From Bacteroides mediterraneensis (GTDB taxonomy: Bacteria; Bacteroidota; Bacteroidia; Bacteroidales; Bacteroidaceae), in NCBI RefSeq assembly GCF_016900355.1, contig NZ_JACJKA010000011.1, positions 38,058 to 102,057 of the forward strand: DNA of 64,000 bases, read 5' to 3'. The notes under the pieces were generated by a model, which did not search any database, had not been told where the DNA came from, and saw nothing but the letters and a program-made list of their open reading frames with translations. Shown piece by piece: positions 15,961 through 24,161 of this stretch. The stretch's first letter is position 1, and the number at the start of each line of letters is the position of its first letter. A program made the position numbers and the translations under genes.

Positions 15961-17304
15961 CTGATACAATTTCAGTTTGTTGTAGAGTGTTTTCCGGTCA
16001 ATGCCCAGCAAGGCAGCGGCTTTGCTTTTGTTATTGCCGGTCTGTTGGAGGGCTTTTAATATCCGGTGTTTCTCGGTCTCTTCATCGTGGAGCATGAACG
16101 ATTCTTCAGGTTTCACTCTGTCATCTTCAGTCAATTTTCTTTCGTGAATTTCCTCTCCCAAGTCCTTCGCCGTGATGAATTCTCCCTGAGCCAGTAAGGT
16201 AGCCCGTTTGACCACGTTTTTCAACTGGCGCAGATTACCAGGCCAAGAGTATTTTTGCAGAGCTTCACTGGCTTCTGCATCGAAGCCGATAAGGGAGCGG
16301 TCCAGTTCCCGATTCGCCTGGTCCAGGAAAAAGTTGGCAAACAGCAGAATGTCTTCCGGCCGGTCTTTCAAGGCTGGCATCTGTAAAGTAAATTCGTTGA
16401 TGCGATGGTATAAATCTTCTCGGAAGTTTCCTTTAGCAATGGCTTCCTTCAGATTCTCGTTGGTAGCGCTGATCAGACGGACGTCCACTTCTATTTCTTT
16501 GGTAGAACCGATGCGGCGGATACGCCGTTCCTGTAGGGCACGCAGCAGTTGTACCTGTACCTCGTAGCTCAGGTTACCGATTTCATCCAAGAACAACGTG
16601 CCTCCGTTGGCTTCCTCAAAGGCACCGACCTTGTCACTTAGGGCTCCTGTAAACGAACCCTTTACGTGACCGAAGAATTCAGAAGCAGCCAAGTCCTTTG
16701 GAATGGAACCGCAATCGATGGCAATGAAAGGTTTGTCTGCCCGTTTGCTGAGTTGGTGGATGCGGTGAGCCACATACTCTTTGCCAGTTCCGCTGGCACC
16801 GTTGATGAGTACGGACATTTGGGTAGGCGCTACCAGGCTGACATAATTGTACAGCTTTCGTGCCTCTTCGCTCTCTCCTTCCAGAAAACTGTGCGTCGTC
16901 TGCGAAGCGTTTTTCTTCTTTTCCGTCGCTGCCTCTGTGGGTCCTGGCTGGATGGCCTCCTTGATTTTCTTCAGCAGTTCATCGGGCTGTATCGGTTTGG
17001 AGATATAGTCCGTGGCTCCTTCTTTCATGGCCCGTACGGCACTCTGTATCTCTGCATAGCTGGTCATGATGATAAAAGGCACCTCATTCTGCTGTTCCCG
17101 CAGCCAGGACAGCAGGCTCATTCCGTCCTTGTCCGGAAGACGCAAGTCGGAGAGAATCAGGTCAAAACTGCGCGTACCAAGTAGTTTGCGTGCTTTGGCC
17201 TGTGTGCTCGCAGTTTCCACTTCAAACCCTTTTTTCCCCAGCCATGTTTTTAGCATGGTAGAGAAGGTCAAATCATCTTCAACGATTAAAATAGACGGAA
17301 TCAT
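15949..17304 (-). CDS. Sigma-54-dependent response regulator (NtrC family)
   Basis: 451 residues in three domains. The receiver (1-120) has Asp10/Asp11, phosphoacceptor Asp53, Thr81 and Lys103. The AAA+ domain (about 140-370) has Walker A GASGTGKE at 169-176, the sigma-54 contact loop GSFTGA at 216-221 and Walker B LFLDE at 237-241. The C-terminal Fis-type helix-turn-helix (about 412-449) contains NNKSKAAALLGIDRKTLYNKL. Ser replaces the first Ala of the classical GAFTGA loop, as in many active members. It activates sigma-54 promoters when phosphorylated. It lies 38 bp after the hybrid kinase gene and is its likely partner; target genes are unknown. Confidence 0.92.
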   Translation of the reverse strand: MIPSILIVEDDLTFSTMLKTWLGKKGFEVETASTQAKARKLLGTRSFDLILSDLRLPDKDGMSLLSWLREQQNEVPFIIMTSYAEIQSAVRAMKEGATDYISKPIQPDELLKKIKEAIQPGPTEAATEKKKNASQTTHSFLEGESEEARKLYNYVSLVAPTQMSVLINGASGTGKEYVAHRIHQLSKRADKPFIAIDCGSIPKDLAASEFFGHVKGSFTGALSDKVGAFEEANGGTLFLDEIGNLSYEVQVQLLRALQERRIRRIGSTKEIEVDVRLISATNENLKEAIAKGNFREDLYHRINEFTLQMPALKDRPEDILLFANFFLDQANRELDRSLIGFDAEASEALQKYSWPGNLRQLKNVVKRATLLAQGEFITAKDLGEEIHERKLTEDDRVKPEESFMLHDEETEKHRILKALQQTGNNKSKAAALLGIDRKTLYNKLKLYQIPQ

Positions 17305-17342
17305 ATTTTTTTATTTAATTGCTTTTACAAAGATAATCTTTT

Positions 17343-19856
17343 TTACGATACTCTTTCTATATCCTTCAAGATTTTGCATTTCAGGATTTTTTGTGTCTCT
17401 TCTACTACCCGAGTGGCAGCCTGCGCAGCTTCTGGAGAATAGGTATGTGTACCTCTCTGTTGTTCCAGCCATTGGAGGGAAGGAATAGCCTGCCGGGCTT
17501 CAATCATGAGGAAAGTAGGCAGCATCTTGTGGGCTACGGCACAGAGGGTGTCCATATCTTCCGCTTGCAGGGCCGTCTGTATCTTTTCTAGGTTCTTGCG
17601 GGTTTCCTGCGCAAACGTCCGGAGGATTTCTTGGGCTGCTTCCGGATCATCTTCCGAGAAGGCTGTCAGCGGAGTAAAATTGTAGGTATCTTCCGTGTTT
17701 TCTTCTTTGGGAGGTAGGGAAGGTCCTTTTCTGGTCGTATCCAGTTCATGCCAGGATAAGACTTCTTTCAAGACACTCTTCAAGTCCGACTGGTTGAAAG
17801 GTTTCTGCAGCATGCCGGCAAATCCTTTCTGTTGGAAATCATTCTTGTCCATGTCGCCCCGTGCGGTAATGGCAATGACCGGAATGGATTGTGCCTGCGG
17901 CAGAGGCAGGCTGCGGAGGTGTTTCAACAACTCAAATCCGTTCATGGCCGGCATTTGGATGTCGGTAAACAGAAGGTGGAAAGTCTGTGCTTGTAACTGT
18001 GCTACCAGCTCTTCGGGCTGTTCACAGCATACTGTTTCTATTTTCAGCCCTTTCACTTCTTCACTCACGTTGTGGAGCATGGCTTCCGTGAGGTGCATCT
18101 GTATCCGGTCATCGTCGATGATGAGTACCCGTAGCAAGGTTTCCGGAATGGACAGAGAAGTTTCTGGTATTTGTGATGCCTTTTTGGGAGAAATAGAGGG
18201 CAGGGGGATGGATACTTGGAACGTACTGCCTTCTCCCGGGGTACTTTCTACTGTAATTTTGCCCAACAGCAGTTCCACCAGTTTGCGGGTAATGGACAGA
18301 CCGAGTCCGAAACCTTCCTGTCCCTGGGCACTGCGTAGACGGGTAAACTCTTTGAAAATCCGTTCCTGGTCTTTGGCTGTCATGCCGTATCCCGTGTCTG
18401 CCACACGAAATACAAACTGGTTGCCGTGGTAGGCTGCTTCCAGTGTGATTTTACCTGCTGCCGTGAATTTCAAGGCATTCGACAGCAGGTTCTCTACAAT
18501 CTGTCGGATACGGAAGGGGTCACCTTCCAAGGTAAGTGATGCCGGAAGATGCTCCTCGAAAATAAGCTGCAGATTTTTTTTCTCCGCAAGTGGCAAAAAG
18601 CTGTTGTAAATGTCGGTCAGCAGTTCGTGGGGATTGAATGCCACAGGATGCAGGTCCATTTTGCCTGCTTCCAGCCGGTGGTAATCCAGCAGGGAAGTGA
18701 CGAGGGCCAGCAGGTGCTGGGCCGAACTCTTCATGTTCGATAAGTAGAACTGCTGTCTCCGGTCGCGAACCAGCCGGATAAGAAGGTCGATGTAGCCGAT
18801 GATGGAGCCTGCCGGAGCCTTGATGTCGTGGGTGATGGTCAGCATCAGTTTTTCGCGGGCTACCAGCAAGTTTTCGGCATAGAGCTTGGCCTTTTCCAGT
18901 TCCCTGCGGTAATGGTTGTTGCGGGTAATGTCACGGGCAATGACGATGGAGAATATCAATACCAGGACAAAGGCAGCAATGGCAATCTTGGCCATGGTCT
19001 CGGCTGCATTCTTCCGAATTTCTTCCTCCTGTGCCAGTTTGATTCGGGCCGCTTCCTGTTCGTCCTGCTCGATGTTTTCCAGCAACTGGTTGACACGCTG
19101 GCTGAGGCCGCTTCCAATTACACGGAGATTGTTGATCTGTGCGTTCAGCATTTCAGTTTCTTTTTGCCGGGTCTGGAACACCTTGTGCTGGATACCCGTA
19201 ATCATGTGACTGATGGTGTCGACGGGGTTGTACACCTCATCGAGCGTATCGGTATATTCTTCCTGTATCACGTTGCTCACCTGAGTGGAATCTTCCTTGC
19301 CTGGGGCGAATACATCGGCCAGGCGTTTGAAGAATCCTTTCTTTTTGTGGTGGATGGTGTAGGAGTTGTGGTGCGTGATGACCTTTCTCCGGATATGGGG
19401 TGTGCTGAGCAGGGAATCCTGCTGGGCAATTAGGCTGTCCAGTTGTTCCTGGTAAATCTGGTCGGTCGGGGTATTCCGCATAGTTTCCAGTAAAGCATAC
19501 ATGTTCCATTGCTTGTTGTGCAGCAAGTCTCTCACCGTATCCAGACGAGCCTGTTGCATGGTATCGGTCAGGATGATTTCCAGCGTATCGATGGAAGCGT
19601 TCACCTCTTTCATGGCTTTCAGGTAATGATAATATTCGTCCAGGTTGCCGGTTCGCAAGGTCTGTCCGATGATTTCGGCATCATACAACTGGCTGATGAT
19701 ACGGTGCGTGATGTGACGGCGATGATCCAATTGTTCGTTCAGGTTGGAGGGAGTGGTGAGCAGGTTCATCTGCTGGATGGTGTAGGTGAAAGCCCCCAGC
19801 AGCAGTCCGATCAGCACGATGTAGCCGAATACGATTTTGGAAGAAGTGGAAAACAT
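17343..19856 (-). CDS. Hybrid sensor histidine kinase with receiver and HPt domains
   Basis: 837 residues. Membrane helix 1 is near 7-28 and helix 2 near 290-308, enclosing a ~260-residue helical periplasmic sensor domain without a recognisable ligand fold. The HisKA domain has the phosphorylated His343 in ITHDIKAPAG; the HATPase domain follows with a FGLGLSITRKLVELL G box. A receiver with IDDDR and TDIQMP follows (about 575-695), then a C-terminal HPt domain with the histidine in AVAHKMLP. This is a complete His-Asp-His relay, with the adjacent sigma-54 regulator as the likely last acceptor. The start is only 3 bp after the MATE exporter gene. Confidence 0.92.
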   Translation of the reverse strand: MFSTSSKIVFGYIVLIGLLLGAFTYTIQQMNLLTTPSNLNEQLDHRRHITHRIISQLYDAEIIGQTLRTGNLDEYYHYLKAMKEVNASIDTLEIILTDTMQQARLDTVRDLLHNKQWNMYALLETMRNTPTDQIYQEQLDSLIAQQDSLLSTPHIRRKVITHHNSYTIHHKKKGFFKRLADVFAPGKEDSTQVSNVIQEEYTDTLDEVYNPVDTISHMITGIQHKVFQTRQKETEMLNAQINNLRVIGSGLSQRVNQLLENIEQDEQEAARIKLAQEEEIRKNAAETMAKIAIAAFVLVLIFSIVIARDITRNNHYRRELEKAKLYAENLLVAREKLMLTITHDIKAPAGSIIGYIDLLIRLVRDRRQQFYLSNMKSSAQHLLALVTSLLDYHRLEAGKMDLHPVAFNPHELLTDIYNSFLPLAEKKNLQLIFEEHLPASLTLEGDPFRIRQIVENLLSNALKFTAAGKITLEAAYHGNQFVFRVADTGYGMTAKDQERIFKEFTRLRSAQGQEGFGLGLSITRKLVELLLGKITVESTPGEGSTFQVSIPLPSISPKKASQIPETSLSIPETLLRVLIIDDDRIQMHLTEAMLHNVSEEVKGLKIETVCCEQPEELVAQLQAQTFHLLFTDIQMPAMNGFELLKHLRSLPLPQAQSIPVIAITARGDMDKNDFQQKGFAGMLQKPFNQSDLKSVLKEVLSWHELDTTRKGPSLPPKEENTEDTYNFTPLTAFSEDDPEAAQEILRTFAQETRKNLEKIQTALQAEDMDTLCAVAHKMLPTFLMIEARQAIPSLQWLEQQRGTHTYSPEAAQAATRVVEETQKILKCKILKDIERVS

Positions 19857-19859
19857 GGT

Positions 19860-21185
19860 TTAACAGCGTTGTTTGGTTTTATATCTGAACCGTAAGTAGT
19901 ACATGATTCCGGCACTGGTGAGTCCGAAAGGAAAAGCCGCCCAGATTCCGGTGACGCCCCACTGGCAGACAAATCCGAAGAAATAACCTGCCGGCAGTGA
20001 AATCAGAAAATAGGCGATGAACGAGAACAGCATCATGGGACGCACGTCGGCAATCCCTCGCAAGGCATTGGCAAAATTGATTTGCAGGCCGTCGCCAAAC
20101 TGGTAAATCAGGAAAGGAATGATGACTTGGGCCACCATAAGACTGACGGCCGCATCGTCTGTAAACCAGCCGCCAATGTGGTGACGGAGCAGGAATATCG
20201 GCGTAGCGGCCAGCACAATCATGACCAGAATGATATGGAACCCCGTACGGGCCGTGCGGCGTACATTTTCCAAGTCTTTCTGTCCGAAAAAGTAGCTGAT
20301 GCGTACGGATACGGCAGCCCCCATGCCGTAGTACATCATGAAGCACACCTGCGATACCGCCATCATAATCTGATAGGATGCCAGTGCCGTACTGCCCAGC
20401 CAGCCCACCATGATGGCACTGAGGCTGAACGAAGCGGTTTCCATTCCCATCTGTCCGGCAATGGGCCACCCTAATTTGTTCAGTTGTCCGAAGTCGGACT
20501 TGTTGAGGTGTCCTTGCGTGAACCCTTTCTTGAATGCTTCGTAGCGGGATGTGCCGAAGAAGAGAATCAGGTAGACCACTACCATGAGGATGCGAGAGGT
20601 CAGGGTCGCAATGCCGGCCCCTAACAGCCCTAATTCTGGAAATCCGGCTTTCCCATAAATCAGCAGGTAGTTTCCCACGATGTTCAGTACGTTGCCCCCC
20701 AACAGAATCCACATGGAAATACGGGTGTCGGTAATGCCGTCGGTAAATTGTTTGAATCCGTTGAACCACAGCACAAAAGGTAAAGAAGAAAGCAGTACCA
20801 GATAATAGGGACGCATCACTGGAAGCAGTTCTTCCGGCTGTCCGAGGTGTTCCAGATTCCAGTAAAGTACAGCCATGACCAGGCAGACGATGACGGCCAG
20901 CAAGGTGTTGGCTGCCAGGCTGTTTTTCAGCACCTGTCCCACCGCCTCATGGCGTCGCTGTCCGAACAGGCTTCCCACGATGGGAGTCAGTCCGTAGCTG
21001 AATCCCGTGCTGAAAATGATGGCCAGGTTGAACATGTTGTTCACGAAACTGGCGGCCGCCAGTTCCTGCGTGCTGTGGTGCCCAATCATTAGGGTATCGG
21101 CAAAACCCAGTACGATGACGCCGATTTGTCCGATGACGATGGGAATACCCAGCCAAAGAAGTGCCCGGTAGTTCGATGATTTCAT
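19860..21185 (-). CDS. MATE family efflux transporter
   Basis: 441 residues with 12 predicted membrane helices and the MATE-type N-terminal block GFADTLMIGHHSTQELAAAS. Family members export drugs or metabolites using Na+ or H+ gradients in the inner membrane. The substrate here is unknown. The frame opens further upstream, but the ATG at 21185 (MKSSNYRALLWLGIPIV) is chosen because it overlaps the stop of the peptidase gene as ATGA, the usual coupling arrangement. It is followed after 3 bp by the hybrid kinase, which places an exporter inside a signalling operon. Confidence 0.9.
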   Translation of the reverse strand: MKSSNYRALLWLGIPIVIGQIGVIVLGFADTLMIGHHSTQELAAASFVNNMFNLAIIFSTGFSYGLTPIVGSLFGQRRHEAVGQVLKNSLAANTLLAVIVCLVMAVLYWNLEHLGQPEELLPVMRPYYLVLLSSLPFVLWFNGFKQFTDGITDTRISMWILLGGNVLNIVGNYLLIYGKAGFPELGLLGAGIATLTSRILMVVVYLILFFGTSRYEAFKKGFTQGHLNKSDFGQLNKLGWPIAGQMGMETASFSLSAIMVGWLGSTALASYQIMMAVSQVCFMMYYGMGAAVSVRISYFFGQKDLENVRRTARTGFHIILVMIVLAATPIFLLRHHIGGWFTDDAAVSLMVAQVIIPFLIYQFGDGLQINFANALRGIADVRPMMLFSFIAYFLISLPAGYFFGFVCQWGVTGIWAAFPFGLTSAGIMYYLRFRYKTKQRC

Positions 21186-22420
21186 GAAATAGCCTTGTAA
21201 TAAAGAATGCTGCAGTTTTCGGGTACGAAGCATTTGGCAGAAACCGCCTGAATCTGTGCGGCCGTGACGGCGCGGTATTTATCCACTTCGTCGTTGATGT
21301 CTTCGGCCTTGCCTGTCAGTTCAAAAAATGCCAGGTTGGTGGCCACGTTCAGGTAGTTGATGTTGTTGAAAATCTGTTCGCTTTCGTAACGGTTCTTTAC
21401 TTTTTCCAGCTCTTGCGGACTGACGGGTACGGTCTTCATCTTGTCGAGTTCCTTCCAGATGGCCTCTTCGGCCTGTTCCAGCGATATGCCGGTAGCCGGC
21501 TTGCCGGTGATGTGCAATAACCCTTCGTCCAGGCTGCCCGAAATATACGCATCGATGGACATGAACAGCTTTTGTTCCTGTACCAGTGACTGTACGAAAC
21601 GGGAAGAACGTCCATTCGACAGGATATCCGTAATCATATCGTACACATAATAATCCGGGTGCATGCGGTTGGACATGTGGAAAGCCATGTAGATGGCATC
21701 CACGGGTACTTTTCGTTCCACTGTTTTACGTCGGATGGCCGTCTGCGGCTTTTCTTTCGGCAACTGGCGGGGGGTAATCTTCCGGGCCGAAATCGGACCG
21801 AACCATTTCTCGGCCAGTCGGACCGTTTCTTCAAAGGAGATGTGGCCCGTGACGGCCAGGATGGCATTGTTGGGCGCATAAAACCGATAGAAGAAGTCCT
21901 TCACCTCTTCCAGCGTAGCCTGAGCAATGTGTGAAATCTCCTTGCCGATGGTCGGCCAGCGGTAAGGATGTGATTCGTAGGCCAGTTCGCGTATCAGGTG
22001 CGAAGCGTCGCCGTACGGCTGATTCAAGTTGCGTTGTTTGAATTCCTCGATGACCACTTGCCGTTGCACTTCCAGGCTTTTCGGGTTAAAATCGAGGCTG
22101 AGCATACGGTCGCTTTCCAGCCAGAAACCCGTTTCCACGTTTTGGAACGGCAGGGTGATATAATAATTCGTAATGTCGTTGTTGGTCCAGGCATTGTTTT
22201 CCCCGCCGGCATTCTGTACCGGTGTGTCATAGTCGGGGATATGAAGGGAGCCTCCGAACATCAGATGCTCGAACAGATGGGCGAATCCCGTGTGCGACGG
22301 GTCTTCATCGCGGGCTCCCACGTCGTACAGTAAGTCGAGGGCGACCATTTGGGTAGAGTCGTCCTCGTTGTGTACAATCCGCAGCCCGTTGTCCAGGGTA
22401 TAACGGTTAACTTGAATCAT
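21182..22420 (-). CDS. M16 family zinc peptidase
   Basis: 412 residues, the length of a single two-lobed M16 subunit. The inverted zinc motif HxxEH is present as HLFEH (His48, Glu51, His52), and the downstream glutamate region ELAYESHPY fits the third zinc ligand. It therefore looks like the catalytic subunit rather than the inactive partner seen in heterodimeric pairs. There is no clear signal peptide, which suggests a cytoplasmic peptidase acting on unfolded or short peptides. It overlaps the MATE gene by 4 bp and follows the cyclophilin gene by 12 bp. Confidence 0.9.
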   Translation of the reverse strand: MIQVNRYTLDNGLRIVHNEDDSTQMVALDLLYDVGARDEDPSHTGFAHLFEHLMFGGSLHIPDYDTPVQNAGGENNAWTNNDITNYYITLPFQNVETGFWLESDRMLSLDFNPKSLEVQRQVVIEEFKQRNLNQPYGDASHLIRELAYESHPYRWPTIGKEISHIAQATLEEVKDFFYRFYAPNNAILAVTGHISFEETVRLAEKWFGPISARKITPRQLPKEKPQTAIRRKTVERKVPVDAIYMAFHMSNRMHPDYYVYDMITDILSNGRSSRFVQSLVQEQKLFMSIDAYISGSLDEGLLHITGKPATGISLEQAEEAIWKELDKMKTVPVSPQELEKVKNRYESEQIFNNINYLNVATNLAFFELTGKAEDINDEVDKYRAVTAAQIQAVSAKCFVPENCSILYYKAIS

Positions 22421-22432
22421 GTGGTTCTTAGA

Positions 22433-23272
22433 TTATTCAATCACAGTTGCTTTCAGGATACGTACGTCGGTTTCCGGACGGTCGGCACGGTTGGTCTTGA
22501 CCGCCTGAATCTTGTCGATGACATCCATACCTTCAGTTACTTCGCCAAATACAGTGTAGGCACCGTCCAGGTGAGGAGCCCCTCCCACGGTGGTGTAGGC
22601 TGCAATCTGTTCACGACTGAACTTCAAAGCCGGTTCCTTGGCCACGATGGCACGTGCCTGCGCTTCCAGGCTGTCCTGCAGTTCCAGCAGTCCGTCGTTG
22701 TCGCCAGCTTTCCGCATCTTGTAGATTTCTTTCATGTGCTTGCGGGCCAGTTCGTTGAATACGTTTTCCAGACGGGCATCGTTCAACTGGTTTTCCATGC
22801 TGATCATCTGTGCTTCCGAGAATTTCCGTCCGGTGACAATGTAGAACTGGCAGCCGGAAGATTCCTTCTTCGGGTTCACGTCGTCTCCTAAACGGGCTGC
22901 AGCCAGTGCCCCTTTCTTGTGGAAGAATTTCGGGTTGAATTCGGCCGGAATCGTATAGCCTACGTCACCGTTGCCCAATGTGGTTGTATCGGTAGCCGTC
23001 TTGCTCTGCGGGTCACCTGCCTGAATCATGAAGTTCTTGATGACACGGTGGAAGAGTGTGCTGTCGTAAGTACCCTCCTTTACCAGCTTGATAAAGTTGT
23101 CGCGGTGTTTGGGCGTTTCGTTATACAGTTTGACCGTGATGTTGCCCATGGTCGTTTCCAAACGTACAAGTGTTTCGTTTCCAGTTTCCATATCGGTTGT
23201 CTTTTTTTGATTGCCCGTGCATGCCATCAGGCAGCAGGCCATCAGTGTGAGTAAAATAGATAATCTTTTCAT
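22433..23272 (-). CDS. Cyclophilin-type peptidyl-prolyl isomerase lipoprotein
   Basis: 279 residues. The N-terminus is a lipoprotein signal with lipobox LMAC and acylated Cys18, so the protein is membrane-anchored outside the cytoplasm. The cyclophilin domain follows, with ETPKHRDNFIKLV, FHRVIKNFMIQAGDP and the broken GCQFYIVT block. An insertion of about 60 residues (ENQLNDARL to EPALKFSRE) lies before the last conserved block AYTVFGEVTEGMDVID. It should help fold exported proteins. It is the first gene of a five-gene minus-strand unit that runs through the M16 peptidase, the MATE exporter and the phosphorelay. Confidence 0.9.
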   Translation of the reverse strand: MKRLSILLTLMACCLMACTGNQKKTTDMETGNETLVRLETTMGNITVKLYNETPKHRDNFIKLVKEGTYDSTLFHRVIKNFMIQAGDPQSKTATDTTTLGNGDVGYTIPAEFNPKFFHKKGALAAARLGDDVNPKKESSGCQFYIVTGRKFSEAQMISMENQLNDARLENVFNELARKHMKEIYKMRKAGDNDGLLELQDSLEAQARAIVAKEPALKFSREQIAAYTTVGGAPHLDGAYTVFGEVTEGMDVIDKIQAVKTNRADRPETDVRILKATVIE

Positions 23273-23292
23273 GTCCCAAAAAAATGATGGTG

Positions 23293-23300
23293 CAAAGGTA
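23293..23300 (-). promoter_or_regulatory. -7 promoter element of the five-gene minus-strand unit
   Basis: TACCTTTG on the minus strand, 20 bp before the cyclophilin ATG. No other -7 element of this quality is seen in the small gaps further down the unit. Confidence 0.6.
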
Positions 23301-23312
23301 TAAAAAAACTCT

Positions 23313-23951
23313 TTATTTTTCTTCTGGAACAGCAGCTATATAGACTCGGTGTGTGCGTTGTCCTTTGGCCTGTATGCCGGAGTCAGGAGTGCGGCTCCAA
23401 GTTTGCAGTTCGCGGGCCGCCGTGGTATGGCTCAGTCCGGTCAGTTCCATATAGTCGGATACGGTCAGGTAAGGATGGTTTTGCAGGAAGTTTTGAGCTA
23501 TTTTCAGCCGTTTTTCGCTGTTGTGTCGGGAGATTTTCAGTCGGGAAGTGCCATTTTCCCTTTCCAGGGTGCAGTGCTGGTTGGTTTTCTGTATCAGTTC
23601 CTTGTCGGCCCGGAAGTTGATGTTCCTCACTTGGATGCTGCGGGCGTTGCGTCGGGTGTCCCCCTCGGGGAGTTCAGCCTCTTTGCCCTTGGTCAGTCCC
23701 AATGAAGGTGTGAAGGTGCCTATCTGGTCAAGTTTGACGGAGTAGCCTCGGGCCATTTCGCGGGTCATGGCTTCGTGCAAGGCTATCAGCATGCCTTTGA
23801 GTTCGCCCGCACTGTAGCTGCTTTGTTTGGCAATTTCGTTGACTAGTTCTTCTGTACTGCATTGGCCTTTGATGATCATTCTCGGATAGAGGAGTGTTTC
23901 GTCCTCGTTGTGCAGGTCTTTCATTTCCTGCATGGTGTAAGTTGCTGCCAT
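23313..23951 (-). CDS. HU-like DNA-binding protein with C-terminal winged helix
   Basis: From the chosen ATG (MAATYTMQEMKDLHNEDETLLYP) the protein has 212 residues. The first ~125 resemble the Bacteroidales HU-like family (HU-HIG type): VNEIAKQSSYSAGELKGML and the beta-arm region RNARSIQVRNINFRADKEL. The last ~70 (NPY-like block HPYLTVSDYMELTGLSHTTAARELQTW then GQRTHRVYIA, not contiguous) look like a winged helix-turn-helix. The open frame continues upstream to 24137 through an array of palindromes, translating it as FHTVGYK-type heptads. I take that extension as non-coding, although an ATG at 24017 is also possible. Function: probable nucleoid-associated or regulatory protein. Confidence 0.75.
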   Translation of the reverse strand: MAATYTMQEMKDLHNEDETLLYPRMIIKGQCSTEELVNEIAKQSSYSAGELKGMLIALHEAMTREMARGYSVKLDQIGTFTPSLGLTKGKEAELPEGDTRRNARSIQVRNINFRADKELIQKTNQHCTLERENGTSRLKISRHNSEKRLKIAQNFLQNHPYLTVSDYMELTGLSHTTAARELQTWSRTPDSGIQAKGQRTHRVYIAAVPEEK

Positions 23952-24002
23952 CGTAAGTAATAAATTTAAAGGTTTCAACAAATTCTTTCTTTTCCTTCGA
24001 CA

Positions 24003-24098
24003 AATTCTCTGTTTCATTGTGCGGGATTTGTATTTCACAGTGTGAAATATGTATCCCACACTGTGGTTTTTGTATCCCACAGTGTGAAACAGAGAATT
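24003..24098. repeat. Symmetric array of four 21-bp palindromic units
   Basis: Four units start at 24012, 24033, 24054 and 24075. Unit 2 is TTTCACAGTGTGAAA plus spacer TATGTA; units 3 and 4 have TCCCAC in the left arm; unit 1 is degenerate. Dyad centres fall at 24019, 24040, 24061 and 24082, exactly 21 bp apart. Perfect 14-bp arms AATTCTCTGTTTCA (24003-24016) and TGAAACAGAGAATT (24085-24098) bracket the array, centred on the same point (24050.5). The array ends 61 bp before the HU-like ATG. Only a weak promoter-like sequence (TATCTTCA, minus strand, 24114-24107) is seen nearby. Confidence 0.9.
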
Positions 24099-24161
24099 CT
24101 CTTTGGTGAAGATAGTTAAATTCAAGGGGAAAAGCAAGAATGAGGGCGGGGAAATTTGCGT

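Noticed and set aside
24012..24137. N-terminal extension of the HU-like protein through the palindrome array
   Set aside because: The heptad-like peptide is explained by the 21-bp DNA period, and the family starts at the later ATG; still possible but less likely.
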